The notes: generated from the sequence alone by a model not told the origin. A DNA stretch of 64,000 nucleotides from Mesorhizobium sp. J8 (GCF_016591715.1 NZ_AP024109.1:6198001-6262000), one strand, 5' to 3'; positions 45,282 to 54,400 are shown, counted from the first letter of the stretch. Numbers and translations are program-made.

Positions 45282-46367
45282 TCAAGCCACCAGATCGGGC
45301 ACCGGCCCGACATAATGCGACTGCGGCCGGATCAGCCGTCCGGTCGCCTGCTGCTCGCGGGCGTGCGCGATCCAGCCGGCGACACGGCCTGCGGCAAATA
45401 CGTTGGAGAACGCCTCTTTCGGGAAGCCGACCGCTTCGAGCAGAAGCGCGGTGTAGAACTCGACATTGGTCTGGATCGAGCGCTGCGGCTTGGCGATCCT
45501 GAGCACCTCGAGCGCGGCTAGTTCCACCGTTTCGGCGAAGGCCAGCCGGCTACCGGTTTCGTTGCGCGAGCCGAGTTGCCGCACGACCGCCTTGAGCGCG
45601 TCGGCGCGCGGATCGCGCACGCGGTAGATGCGATGGCCGAAACCCATGATGCGCTCGCCACGGGCGATCTCGTTGCGGAGCCAGGCGGTCGCATCGCCGC
45701 TCGCCTCAATGGCGTCCAGCATCTCGATCACCGGCCCCGGCGCGCCGCCATGCAGCGGGCCCTTCAGCGCGCCGAGCCCGGCCAGGATCGCGGAGGTCAG
45801 GCCGGCCTGGGTGGACGCCACCACGCGGGTCGCGAAGGTCGAGGCATTGAGCCCGTGGTCGCAGACTGTCACCAGATAGCTGTCGAGCGCCTTTGCAAGC
45901 GCCGGCGAGGCGGTGCCGGCAAGCATCCTGAGCATGTCGCCGGCATGATCGGCTTTTGCGTCGGGAGCGACCGGCGTCTCGCCCCGGCCGAGGCGCAGCA
46001 GGGCCGGCGTCAGCACCGCCGGCGCCGCGATGAGCCGCAGCGCGTCGGCAAGCCCGTCGCCGTCCGGCAGGACGGCCATGCCCGCTCGCATGCCGCTGTA
46101 GATGTCGAGCCGGGCAAGCTGGGTGAGCAGCGGTTTCACACGCTCGAATACGTCCACCCGCGCCTTGCCGATCGCCTTTTCCAGTTCGGCATCGCCGGGA
46201 AGATCGTCGAAGAAGCCGTCGAACAGCAGATGCACCACCTGCGCGTAGCGCCAGCGGCCGGCGAGCTCCGCCAGCGAATGTCCTCGGATGGTGAGGTGCC
46301 CGCCCGCCCCGTCGACATCGGAAAGCACCGTGTCGGCCGCCACAACATCATCGAGCCCATTCGCCAT
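45282..46367 (-). CDS. citrate synthase-family protein (CitA-like), Glu at catalytic Asp
   Basis: 361 residues covering the short citrate/methylcitrate synthase fold. Catalytic histidines are in CDHGLNASTFATRV (His171), GPLHGGAPG (His206) and MGFGHRIYRVRDPRA (His245). The position of the usual catalytic Asp reads SIQTNVEFYTALLLEAVG, with Glu303 instead, as in some secondary bacterial synthases. ATG 46367 is selected because similarity starts there; upstream codons to 46412 are Lys-rich. Divergent from the helix-turn-helix paralogue at 46457. It could be a housekeeping-redundant citrate or 2-methylcitrate synthase, or a specialised acyl-CoA condensing enzyme. Confidence 0.88.
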   Translation of the reverse strand: MANGLDDVVAADTVLSDVDGAGGHLTIRGHSLAELAGRWRYAQVVHLLFDGFFDDLPGDAELEKAIGKARVDVFERVKPLLTQLARLDIYSGMRAGMAVLPDGDGLADALRLIAAPAVLTPALLRLGRGETPVAPDAKADHAGDMLRMLAGTASPALAKALDSYLVTVCDHGLNASTFATRVVASTQAGLTSAILAGLGALKGPLHGGAPGPVIEMLDAIEASGDATAWLRNEIARGERIMGFGHRIYRVRDPRADALKAVVRQLGSRNETGSRLAFAETVELAALEVLRIAKPQRSIQTNVEFYTALLLEAVGFPKEAFSNVFAAGRVAGWIAHAREQQATGRLIRPQSHYVGPVPDLVA

Positions 46368-46423
46368 GACCGTCTCCTTGACCTTTTGCGCTTTGCAATT
46401 AATGCTCGTCAATCAATGCATCA

Positions 46424-46437
46424 ATCTTGATCAAGAT
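46424..46437. promoter_or_regulatory. 14-bp perfect palindrome between citrate synthase paralogues
   Basis: atcttgatcaagat lies 20 bases before the ATG of the helix-turn-helix paralogue and 57 before that of the other. Additional ttgat/atcaa half-sites flank it. A divergent operator for the fusion protein itself is the simplest reading. Confidence 0.6.
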
Positions 46438-46456
46438 AATCAATGTAAGGCGGCAA

Positions 46457-47602
46457 ATGACGGAATGGCTGACGCGGGAGCAAGCGCTGGAGCGGCTGAA
46501 CATCCGGCCGCAGACGCTCTATGCCTATGTCAGCCGCGGCCGCATCGGCATGAAGCCGGACGACGCCGACCCGCGCCGCAGCCAGTACCGCGCCGACGAT
46601 ATCGCGGCGCTTGCCACGCGCCGCGACCGCGGCAGGAGCCCGCAGGCGATCGCCGAAAGCGCCATCGCCTGGGGCGAGCCGGCCATCGCCACCTCGATCT
46701 CGACGGTGCTGCATGGCCGCCTCATCTATCGCGGCAGGGACGCGGTGGAATTTTCGGCGACGGCGACGCTCGAGGAGGCCGCCGCCCTGCTGTGGGCCTC
46801 CGACCGTCCGGTGTCATTCGCCTCGCTGACGCCGTCAGCCGCCCGGCAAAGCGGCACGCCGACGGCCTTTACCCGGCTCTCGGCGCTTGCGGCCGAAGGC
46901 TGGTCCTCGCTTGGCCGCAGGCCGGTCATGCTGCAGCAGGACGGCGCCGCCGCGACCAGCGCGCTGGCGACGGCGCTCGGCGCGATGCCGGGATCCGAAC
47001 CCGTGCACATCAGGCTGGCCCAGGGCTGGTCGGTGGAAGCCGCCGGCGCCGATCTCATCCGCAAGGCGCTGGTGCTTTTGGCCGATCACGAGCTCAACGC
47101 CTCGACCTTCGCAGCCCGCGTCGCGGCCTCCACCGGCGCGCCGGTCGCCGCCTGCCTGCTCGCCGGTCTCGCGACGCTCACTGGACCGCGTCACGGCGGC
47201 GCGGGCGCGGCGGCGATCGCGCTCGTCGAGGATGCCGAGCGGCTGGGCGCGGACGAAGCGATCGCCCGCTGGCTGGCGCAAGATCGCCCGCTGCCCGGCT
47301 TCGGCCATCCGCTCTATCCGGAAGGCGACCCGCGCGCCGAGGGCGTCTTCTCCGGCCTCGAGATCGATGACGGGCTGTCGCGGCTGCGCAAGGCGGTCCT
47401 TGCTGCGACCGGCCTGCACCCGAACATCGATTTCGCGCTGGCCGCGATGACCCGCAGCCTGGGCTTGCCGGCCGACGCGCCGTTCCGCCTGTTCGCGCTC
47501 GGCCGCAGCGTCGGCTGGACCGCGCATGCCATCGAGCAGGTGACCAGCAACAGGCCGATCAGGCCGCGCGCCCGCTATGATGGGCCTACGGGCGCCGGAT
47601 GA
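46457..47602 (+). CDS. helix-turn-helix/citrate-synthase fusion protein
   Basis: 381 residues. Residues 3-52 are a MerR/excisionase-like DNA-binding domain: WLTREQALERLNIRPQTLYA, YVSRGRIGMKPDDADPRRSQ, YRADDIAALA. The rest is a full citrate-synthase fold with active-site blocks ADHELNASTFAARV (His211), GPRHGGAG (His246), GFGHPLYPEGDPRA (His284) and NIDFALAAM (Asp325). Unlike its paralogue it keeps the Asp. Catalysis, sensing of acyl-CoA or oxaloacetate, or both are possible. Divergent promoter with a 14-bp palindrome; a palindromic element and phaR follow. Aagg lies before the start. Confidence 0.88.
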   Translation: MTEWLTREQALERLNIRPQTLYAYVSRGRIGMKPDDADPRRSQYRADDIAALATRRDRGRSPQAIAESAIAWGEPAIATSISTVLHGRLIYRGRDAVEFSATATLEEAAALLWASDRPVSFASLTPSAARQSGTPTAFTRLSALAAEGWSSLGRRPVMLQQDGAAATSALATALGAMPGSEPVHIRLAQGWSVEAAGADLIRKALVLLADHELNASTFAARVAASTGAPVAACLLAGLATLTGPRHGGAGAAAIALVEDAERLGADEAIARWLAQDRPLPGFGHPLYPEGDPRAEGVFSGLEIDDGLSRLRKAVLAATGLHPNIDFALAAMTRSLGLPADAPFRLFALGRSVGWTAHAIEQVTSNRPIRPRARYDGPTGAG

Positions 47603-47657
47603 TGGGGACTGATGGCAACATTTAGCGCCTCACCGTCAGGATGAAGTGCGCCAGGTT

Positions 47658-47791
47658 GTGTTGAGATTCGGGTCAGGCCGAGTCGAAAATAGTGGATTTC
47701 GAGAACCGGAGCGGAGCGTACTTAAAGTACGTGAGCACCGGAAGCGCAGAAAGCCGCTATTTGCAGACCGGCCTCACCTGAATATCAACAC
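47658..47791. repeat. ~130-bp palindromic intergenic element, copy 4
   Basis: Ends gtgttgagattc / gaatatcaacac pair. Inner arms gagaaccggagcggagcgta and tacgtgagcaccggaagcg surround a cttaaag loop. It sits between the 3-prime ends of the fusion gene and phaR, converging genes, so it could terminate both. Confidence 0.9.
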
Positions 47792-47794
47792 AAG

Positions 47795-48388
47795 CTAAGA
47801 CATTGTGTCGAGCTTGCGCTGCATGGCCGCGATCTGCGCCTTCAGTTCCTGCAGATCGTCGGATTTCTCTTCCTTCTTCGGCGGCTCGGCGGGCGCCGCG
47901 GCATTGCCGCCGGCGGACGGAAACGGCGTGAACATGCGCATGGCGTTCTGGAACATCTCGACATTGCGTCGCGTCTGCTCCTCGAGCGCCTTCATCGGCG
48001 TCTTCATCATGTCCATCGGCGTCTTGCCGAAGGCGCCTTTGAGCTGCTCGCGAAACCGCTCCTGTTCCTTTGAGAAGGCGATCATCGACTGTTCGAGGAA
48101 GCTCGGCACGATCATCTGCATCTGGTCGCCGTAGAAGGAGATGAGCTGGCGCAGGAACGGGATCGGCAGCATGTTCTGCCCATCCTTGTTCTCCAGCTCG
48201 AAGATGATCTGCGTCAGCACCGGATGGGTGATGTCGTCGCCGGTCTTTGCGTCCTGGACCGTGAACTCCTCGCCCTTCTTGACCATCTCGGCCAAGTCCT
48301 CGAGCGTCACATAGGTGCTGGTGCCGGTATTGTAGAGCCGGCGATTGGCATATTTCTTGATGACGATCGGGTCGTCTTTTGCGGCCAT
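47795..48388 (-). CDS. phaR: polyhydroxyalkanoate synthesis repressor
   Basis: 197 residues. The N-terminal PhaR domain is diagnostic: VIKKYANRRLYNTGTSTYVT LEDLAEMVKKGEEF, followed by PVLTQIIFELENKDG and the PHB-accumulation domain (FLRQLISFYGDQMQMIVPSF LEQSM). The C-terminus is Pro/Glu-rich with a final coiled coil (LQELKAQIAAMQRKLDTM). It binds DNA of phasin/pha genes and PHB granules. Divergent from phaA across 305 bases. Confidence 0.95.
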   Translation of the reverse strand: MAAKDDPIVIKKYANRRLYNTGTSTYVTLEDLAEMVKKGEEFTVQDAKTGDDITHPVLTQIIFELENKDGQNMLPIPFLRQLISFYGDQMQMIVPSFLEQSMIAFSKEQERFREQLKGAFGKTPMDMMKTPMKALEEQTRRNVEMFQNAMRMFTPFPSAGGNAAAPAEPPKKEEKSDDLQELKAQIAAMQRKLDTMS

Positions 48389-48491
48389 CCGTATCCTCCC
48401 CAGGACACCGGCACCTTTAGGAGTAAGCGGCCGGTAACGATTGCGCCCTTTGACGAGGATACGCGCAAAAGCGTCACAATTCCAAGCGGTT

Positions 48492-48534
48492 TGTGCACTG
48501 CGGCATCATTTAATGCTGCACAGCCATTGCAAAA
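48492..48534. promoter_or_regulatory. TGC-rich region upstream of phaA, candidate PhaR site
   Basis: tgtgca (48492) and tgcaca (48517) are inverted halves; tgctgca at 48514-48520 and ttgcaaaa at 48528 extend the pattern. Location is between phaR and phaA. Autoregulation by PhaR through TGC-rich DNA is known in related bacteria, but this specific site is unverified. Confidence 0.4.
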
Positions 48535-48693
48535 TCCGCCGCATGGCCGACGTCACGTTACCGCGACTGCCGCGCGGCCTGCTTGCCGCGCATGACGGCC
48601 ATGCCCATTTCCGGTTTGACTCAAGGGTTCGAACGGGCAAGAAAGTCCTAAAGCGATCTCGAAAATACGACACCTCGAAGTCTGGAGAAGAAA

Positions 48694-49878
48694 ATGTCCG
48701 CTTCCAATTCAATCGTCGTCGCCAGCGCCGCCCGCACCGCGGTCGGCTCCTTCAACGGCAGCTTCGCCGCCACGCCCGCGCATGAGCTCGGCGCCGTCGT
48801 CATCAGGGAACTCCTGGCGCGCGCGAAGGTCGAGGCGGCGGAAGTCGACGAGGTTATTCTCGGCCAGGTGCTGACCGCCGCCCAGGGGCAGAACCCGGCC
48901 CGCCAGGCCTCGATCAATGCCGGCCTGCCGAAGGAGACCACCGCCTGGGGCCTCAACCAGGTTTGCGGCTCGGGCCTGCGCGCGATTGCGCTCGGCATGC
49001 AGCAGATCGCCACAGGCGACGCCAAGGTGATCGTCGCCGGCGGCCAGGAATCGATGTCGCTGTCGCCGCACGCCGAGCATCTGCGCGCCGGCGTCAAGAT
49101 GGGCGACTACAAGATGATCGACACCATGATCAAGGACGGCCTGTGGGATGCCTTCAACGGCTACCATATGGGCAACACCGCCGAGAACGTCGCCCGCCAG
49201 TTCCAGATCACCCGCGAAACCCAGGACGAGTTCGCGCTGGCCTCGCAGAACAAAGCCGAGGCCGCGCAGAAGGCCGGCAAATTCAAGGACGAGATCGTCG
49301 CCTTCACCATCAAGGGCAAGAAGGGCGACACCATCGTCGACCAGGACGAGTATATCCGCCATGGCGCGACGCTCGACGCCATGACCAAGCTAAAGCCCGC
49401 TTTCGACAAGGACGGCACGGTCACTGCCGCCAATGCGTCCGGCATCAATGACGGCGCCGCCGGCGCCCTGCTGATGACCGAGGCGGAGGCCGCCCGCCGC
49501 GGCATCACCCCGCTCGTGCGCATCGCCTCCTGGGCGACCGCCGGCGTCGATCCGGCGATCATGGGCACGGGTCCGATCCCTGCCTCGAAGCGAGCGCTGG
49601 AAAAGGCAGGCTGGTCGGTGAAGGATCTCGATCTCGTCGAGGCCAATGAAGCTTTCGCCGCGCAGGCCTGCGCGGTCAATCAGGGCATGGGTTGGGACCC
49701 CTCGATCGTCAACGTCAACGGCGGCGCCATCGCCATCGGCCATCCGATCGGCGCTTCGGGCGCCCGCATCTTCAACACGCTGGTCTACGAGATGCGCCGC
49801 AGAAGCGCCAAGAAGGGGCTTGCCACGCTGTGCATCGGCGGCGGCATGGGTGTTGCCATGTGCGTGGAAGCGCTCTGA
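48694..49878 (+). CDS. phaA: acetyl-CoA acetyltransferase (beta-ketothiolase)
   Basis: 394 residues: acylation Cys in [16 protein letters not shown] (Cys about 89), [20 protein letters not shown] with the active His, and [15 protein letters not shown] with the second Cys. It condenses two acetyl-CoA to acetoacetyl-CoA in PHB synthesis. A good ggag site lies upstream of ATG. phaB follows after 131 bases holding a palindromic array. Confidence 0.97.
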   Translation: MSASNSIVVASAARTAVGSFNGSFAATPAHELGAVVIRELLARAKVEAAEVDEVILGQVLTAAQGQNPARQASINAGLPKETTAWGLNQVCGSGLRAIALGMQQIATGDAKVIVAGGQESMSLSPHAEHLRAGVKMGDYKMIDTMIKDGLWDAFNGYHMGNTAENVARQFQITRETQDEFALASQNKAEAAQKAGKFKDEIVAFTIKGKKGDTIVDQDEYIRHGATLDAMTKLKPAFDKDGTVTAANASGINDGAAGALLMTEAEAARRGITPLVRIASWATAGVDPAIMGTGPIPASKRALEKAGWSVKDLDLVEANEAFAAQACAVNQGMGWDPSIVNVNGGAIAIGHPIGASGARIFNTLVYEMRRRSAKKGLATLCIGGGMGVAMCVEAL

Positions 49879-49881
49879 ACA

Positions 49882-49986
49882 GCCAGTAGCGAATAGGGAG
49901 TAGCGAATAGGGAATAGGGAAGAAAAAAGCGTCGCGCGGCGGGACATCAGATCCCTGCTCGCTACTCGCTACTCCCTATTCGCTCA
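49882..49986. repeat. inverted heptamer array (tagcgaa/taggga) between phaA and phaB
   Basis: Left arm agtagcgaatagggagtagc then gaatagggaatagggaa; right arm ctcgctactcgctactccct then attcgct. They pair around a GC-rich centre (gcgtcgcgcggcgggac). Similar in design to 28670-28750 but with a different heptamer. It is located within the likely phaAB transcript. Confidence 0.8.
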
Positions 49987-50009
49987 GACGATTTCAAAGG
50001 GAGGACCAC

Positions 50010-50735
50010 ATGAGCAAGGTAGCAATCGTCACCGGCGGATCGCGCGGCATTGGTGCCGCAATATCGGTCGCCTTGAAGAACGCTGGCTATTCGGTCGCGG
50101 CCAATTATGCCGGCAATGACGAAGCGGCGCAGAAATTCAAGGCCGAGACCGGCATCCCGGTCTACAAATGGTCGGTCGCCGACTACGACGCCTGCGCCAC
50201 CGGGATCAAGCAGGTCGAGGCCGATCTCGGTCCGGTCGGGGTTCTGGTCAACAATGCGGGCATCACCCGCGACGCCATGTTCCACAAGATGACGCCCGCG
50301 CAGTGGAAGGAAGTGATCGACACCAACCTCTCCGGCGTCTTCAACATGACGCATCCGTTGTGGACCGGCATGCGCGACCGCAAATTCGGCCGCATCATCA
50401 CCATCTCTTCGATCAACGGCCAGAAAGGCCAAGCCGGCCAGGTCAACTATTCGGCCTCGAAGGCCGGCGATATCGGCTTCTCGAAGGCGCTCGCGCAAGA
50501 AGGGGCGCGTGCGGGCATCACCGTCAACGTCATCTGCCCGGGCTATATCGCCACCGACATGGTCAAGGCGATCGACGAGAAGGTGCTCAACGAGCGCATC
50601 ATCCCACAGATCCCGGTCGGTCGTCTCGGCGAACCGGAAGAGATCGCGCGCTGCGTCGTCTTCCTGGCTTCCGACGAGGCCGGTTTCATCACCGGCTCGA
50701 CCATCACCGCCAATGGCGGCCAGTACTTCGCCTGA
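50010..50735 (+). CDS. phaB: acetoacetyl-CoA reductase
   Basis: 241-residue short-chain dehydrogenase: VAIVTGGSRGIGAAIS cofactor motif, NNAGITRDAMFHKM, catalytic ISSINGQKGQAGQVNYSASK (Ser-Tyr-Lys), and C-terminal GFITGSTITANGGQYF, all typical of PhaB. NADPH-dependent reduction of acetoacetyl-CoA to (R)-3-hydroxybutyryl-CoA. Strong gggagg site. A terminator follows. No phaC synthase is seen in this window. Confidence 0.97.
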   Translation: MSKVAIVTGGSRGIGAAISVALKNAGYSVAANYAGNDEAAQKFKAETGIPVYKWSVADYDACATGIKQVEADLGPVGVLVNNAGITRDAMFHKMTPAQWKEVIDTNLSGVFNMTHPLWTGMRDRKFGRIITISSINGQKGQAGQVNYSASKAGDIGFSKALAQEGARAGITVNVICPGYIATDMVKAIDEKVLNERIIPQIPVGRLGEPEEIARCVVFLASDEAGFITGSTITANGGQYFA

Positions 50736-50748
50736 CATCATTTGTCGC

Positions 50749-50780
50749 AAGGCGGCTCCGGCACCGGGGCCGCCTTTTTT
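50749..50780 (+). terminator. intrinsic terminator after phaB
   Basis: 13-bp stem aaggcggctccgg / ccggggccgcctt (one G-T wobble) followed by TTTTTT. Confidence 0.92.
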
Positions 50781-50830
50781 CGCCGGCGGCCGAGCCGGCG
50801 CGACACCTTGCCTCAATCCGGCACGCAAAA

Positions 50831-51276
50831 GTTAACGGCCTGACCGCAATCTGTGCACAACCCCTCTGACAAACTGTGAATCCTCGGTGGGTAAGCTGTG
50901 GACAACACCATATCTAGGGGTGAACAAACCGGGAAAATCGCCGGATCGCTGATTCGTCGCCGATTCGTTCCGGCTTTGGCCGAAAAGTTAACGGCGGGCG
51001 ACCCAAACATCGCTGAAATCGTTAAAAGCAATTAGGAAAGTTCAACAATTTCATAACCTTGACGACGGACCCCGAGCCGACCGCGACTGTTCTCTGGCAA
51101 AGGTTAACGACGGTCCAGCTCCTGCGAAGGCGAAGCATGAATCGGGCCAATTTCCCGATTCAGCATGTGGTGCGACTCGTCGCCAAAAAATCCACATATA
51201 GCCGTGAACAAAACCTGAATCAGAACGAGTCAGCGATTCGTCGCTGATTCGTTCCAGACTCGTTCCAGCCGTTAAC
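50831..51276. other. origin-like or cell-cycle-controlled non-coding region
   Basis: No supported gene in 50781-51490. The stretch holds eleven GANTC (CcrM) sites at 50878, 50951, 50962, 51139, 51157, 51174, 51217, 51227, 51235, 51246 and 51257; four gttaac sites (50831, 50987, 51103, 51271), which are CtrA-like TTAAC half-sites; a near-consensus DnaA box tgtggacaa (50897) and weaker tgtgcacaa (50852) and aaatccaca (51188); an AT-richer block at 51010-51060; and a 21-base direct repeat gattcgtcgc(c/t)gattcgttcc at 50951 and 51235 with one mismatch. These are ingredients of alphaproteobacterial oriC or of a CtrA/CcrM-controlled promoter. The classical neighbour hemE is absent. Confidence 0.5.
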
Positions 51277-51401
51277 AGCAGCCGGTTTTGACCGGCGCGT
51301 CCATGCTCGTCTGCTCCCAGAAGAACATTCCGCTTTCGCTCGGCGTCCTAAATCCCTATGTGTCGGCTGTCACACGCGGCGACACCGCCGCGCTCCGACC
51401 A

Positions 51402-51452
51402 AAAGCATGATCCCGAAAAGGGGGAACCGGTTTTCGGAGAAAGATCGTGCTT
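51402..51452. repeat. aaagcatg-type palindromic element, copy 2
   Basis: aaagcatgatcccgaaaagg ... aaccggttttcggagaaaga ... tcgtgctt, an imperfect hairpin of the family at 25316 and 54919. It lies in the leader of the helicase gene, ending about 40 bases before ATG. Confidence 0.78.
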
Positions 51453-51490
51453 AAACAATCAAAGCGGCAGAAACACTTATTTCAGAGCCG

Positions 51491-54400
51491 ATGAACATCC
51501 AGCCGAAACACTCCCAGCCGCTGATCCTTTCGGGCCGCGACGTCACGGCCGTGCTGGGCCCCACCAACACCGGCAAGACCCATCTCGCCATCGAGCGCAT
51601 GGTGGCGCACGAGACCGGCATCATCGGCCTGCCGCTGAGGCTGCTTGCCCGCGAGGTCTATTCGCGCGTCTGCGAGAAGGTCGGCGCCAACAAGGTGGCG
51701 CTGATCACCGGTGAGGAGAAGATCGTGCCTGCCGGCGCGAAATATTCGGTCTGCACCGTCGAGGCGATGCCGCGCGAGACCGACGCCGCCTTCGTCGCCA
51801 TCGACGAGGTGCAGCTCGCCGGCGATCTTGAGCGCGGCCATATCTTCACCGACCGCATCCTGCATCTGCGCGGCCGCCAGGAGACGCTGCTCCTGGGCGC
51901 GGCCACCATGCATGGCATCCTGCAGCGCCTGCTGAAGGGCGTGTCGGTAGTGACGCGGCCCAGGCTGTCGCATCTCGCCTATGCCGGGTCGAAGAAGCTC
52001 ACCCGGCTGCCGCGGCGCACGGCGATCGTCGCTTTCTCCGCCGACGAGGTCTATGCCATCGCCGAGCTGATCCGACGCCAGCAGGGGGGTGCGGCCGTCG
52101 TGCTCGGCGCGCTCTCGCCGCGCACCCGCAACGCGCAGGTGGAAATCTTCCAGTCGGGCGATGTCGATTATCTCGTCGCCACCGACGCCATCGGCATGGG
52201 CCTGAACCTCGACCTCGACCATGTCGCTTTCGCCCAGAACCGCAAGTTCGACGGCTATCAATATCGCAACCTGACCGCCGCCGAGCTCGGCCAGATCGCC
52301 GGCCGCGCCGGCCGGCATCTGCGCGACGGCACGTTCGGCGTCACCGGCCAGGTCGATCCGTTCGACGAGGAACTGGTCGCCAAGATCGAGGCGCATGATT
52401 TCGACCCGGTTAAGGTGCTGCAATGGCGCACCGCCGATTTCGACTTTTCCAGCCTCGACGCGCTGAAGCGCTCGATCGAGGCCAATGCGCCGGTCGAAGG
52501 GCTGACCCGCGCGCTGCCGGCGGTGGACGCGCAGGCGCTGGAGCATTTGTCGCGCGATGGCGACATCCGTGATTTGGTAACCGGCAAGGAGCGCGTGGCG
52601 CTGCTTTGGGAGGCCTGCGCGCTGCCCGACTACCGCAAGATCGCGCCGGCGCAGCACGCCGACCTCATCGCCTCCATCTATATGGACCTTGCGCGCCACG
52701 GCCATGTCGATGAGAATTACATGGCCGAGCAGGTGCGGCGCGCCGACACGACGGACGGCGATATCGACACGCTCTCGCACCGGATCGCGCAGATCCGCAC
52801 CTGGACTTTCGTCTCCAACAGGCCAGGCTGGCTGGCCGATCAGCTACACTGGCAGGAAAAGACGCGCGAAATCGAAGACAGATTGTCGGATGCGCTGCAT
52901 GAGCGGTTGACGAAACGCTTCGTAGACCGCAGGACTTCCGTCCTCATGCGGCGCCTTAGAGAAAATACCATGCCTGAAGCCGAAATCAGCCCTACCGGAA
53001 CCGTCCTCGTCGAAGGCCATCATGTCGGCGAGTTGCAAGGGTTCCGCTTCACCGCCGACCAGAGCGCCGGCGGCGAGGACGCCAAGGCGGTGCGCACCGC
53101 CGCCCAGAAGGCGCTCGCGGCCGAGTTCGACGCGCGTGCCGAACGCTTTGCCGCCTGCGCCAATGGCGACCTGGCTTTGGGCTCGGATGGCATCCTGCGC
53201 TGGATCGGCGCACCGATCGGCACGTTGGTCGCCGGCGAGGACGCGCTGAAGCCGCGCCTGGTCCTGCTTGCCGATGAGCAACTGACCGGCCCTGCCCGCG
53301 ACAAGGTCGCGGCACGGGCCGAGCGTTTCGTCAATTTCCAGATCGAACAGCTTTTGAAGCCGCTGGTCGACTTGAAGAATGCCGACCAGATCACCGGCAT
53401 CGCGCGCGGCCTCGCCTTCCAGCTGGTCGAGCATTTCGGGCTGATCAACCGCCGCGACATCGCGGAGGAGATGAAGTCGCTCGACCAGGAGGGCCGCGCG
53501 GCGCTCCGCCGCCTCGGCGTGCGCTTCGGCGCCTATCACGTCTTTGTGCCTGCCCTGATCAAGCCGGCTCCGGCCGGACTGGTGACGCTGCTGTGGGCGC
53601 TGAAGAACGACGGCAAGGACAAGCCGGGCTTCGGCGACGTGGTGCATGCGCTGGCCTCCGGCCGCACCTCGGTGGTCATCGACCCGGCCTTCGACAAGAC
53701 CTTCTACAAGCTCGCCGGCTACCGTAATCTCGGCCGCCGCGCGGTGCGCGTCGACATCCTCGAGCGGCTTGCCGACCTCATTCGCCCCGCGACCAACTGG
53801 AAACCCGGCCTCGGCCAGCGTCCGGACGGTGCCTATGACGGCCACGCCTTCATGGTGACGCCACCGATGATGTCGATCCTCGGTGCCACGGCTGACGACA
53901 TGGAAGAGATCCTGAAGGGTCTCGGCTATCGCTCCGAGGCCAAGCCGGCCGCCGAGGTGAAGGCGAAGCTCGACGCGCTGGACGATGCCGCCCGTGAGCA
54001 GGCAGCGGCCAAGCTCGCCGCGGAAGAGGCGGCGCGCGCCGCGCAGGCGGCGGCGGCTGAAGTTGTAACGACGGACACGGCTGCCGAGACATCGGCCGAG
54101 GGCTCGGAGCCGACCACCGTCGAACCCGTAGCCGAAGCTCCGGCTGAAGCCGTCGCGGAAGCGGCAGCGGCACCTGCCGCGGGAGAGCCGGCGAAAGCTT
54201 TGTCCGAGGTGGCGGAAGAGGCTCATCCTGCAGAGGACACTGTAGCTCTTGAGGCGACCGAGACCACCGAGGCGCCTGCCTCCCCCTCAATGGGGGAGGC
54301 CGCGGCGCGAAGCGGCGCGGCTGGGGGTGACGGCGCCGGCGACACAGACACCGATACGGTTGGCACTCCCGCCGCCGCCCCGGCGCTGCGCGCCGACGCC

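Noticed and set aside
50781..51490. Short ORF of about 62 codons at 51059 and others in the origin-like region
   Set aside because: No ribosome-binding site, unusual composition (K, N, Q-rich), no domain; more likely non-coding.
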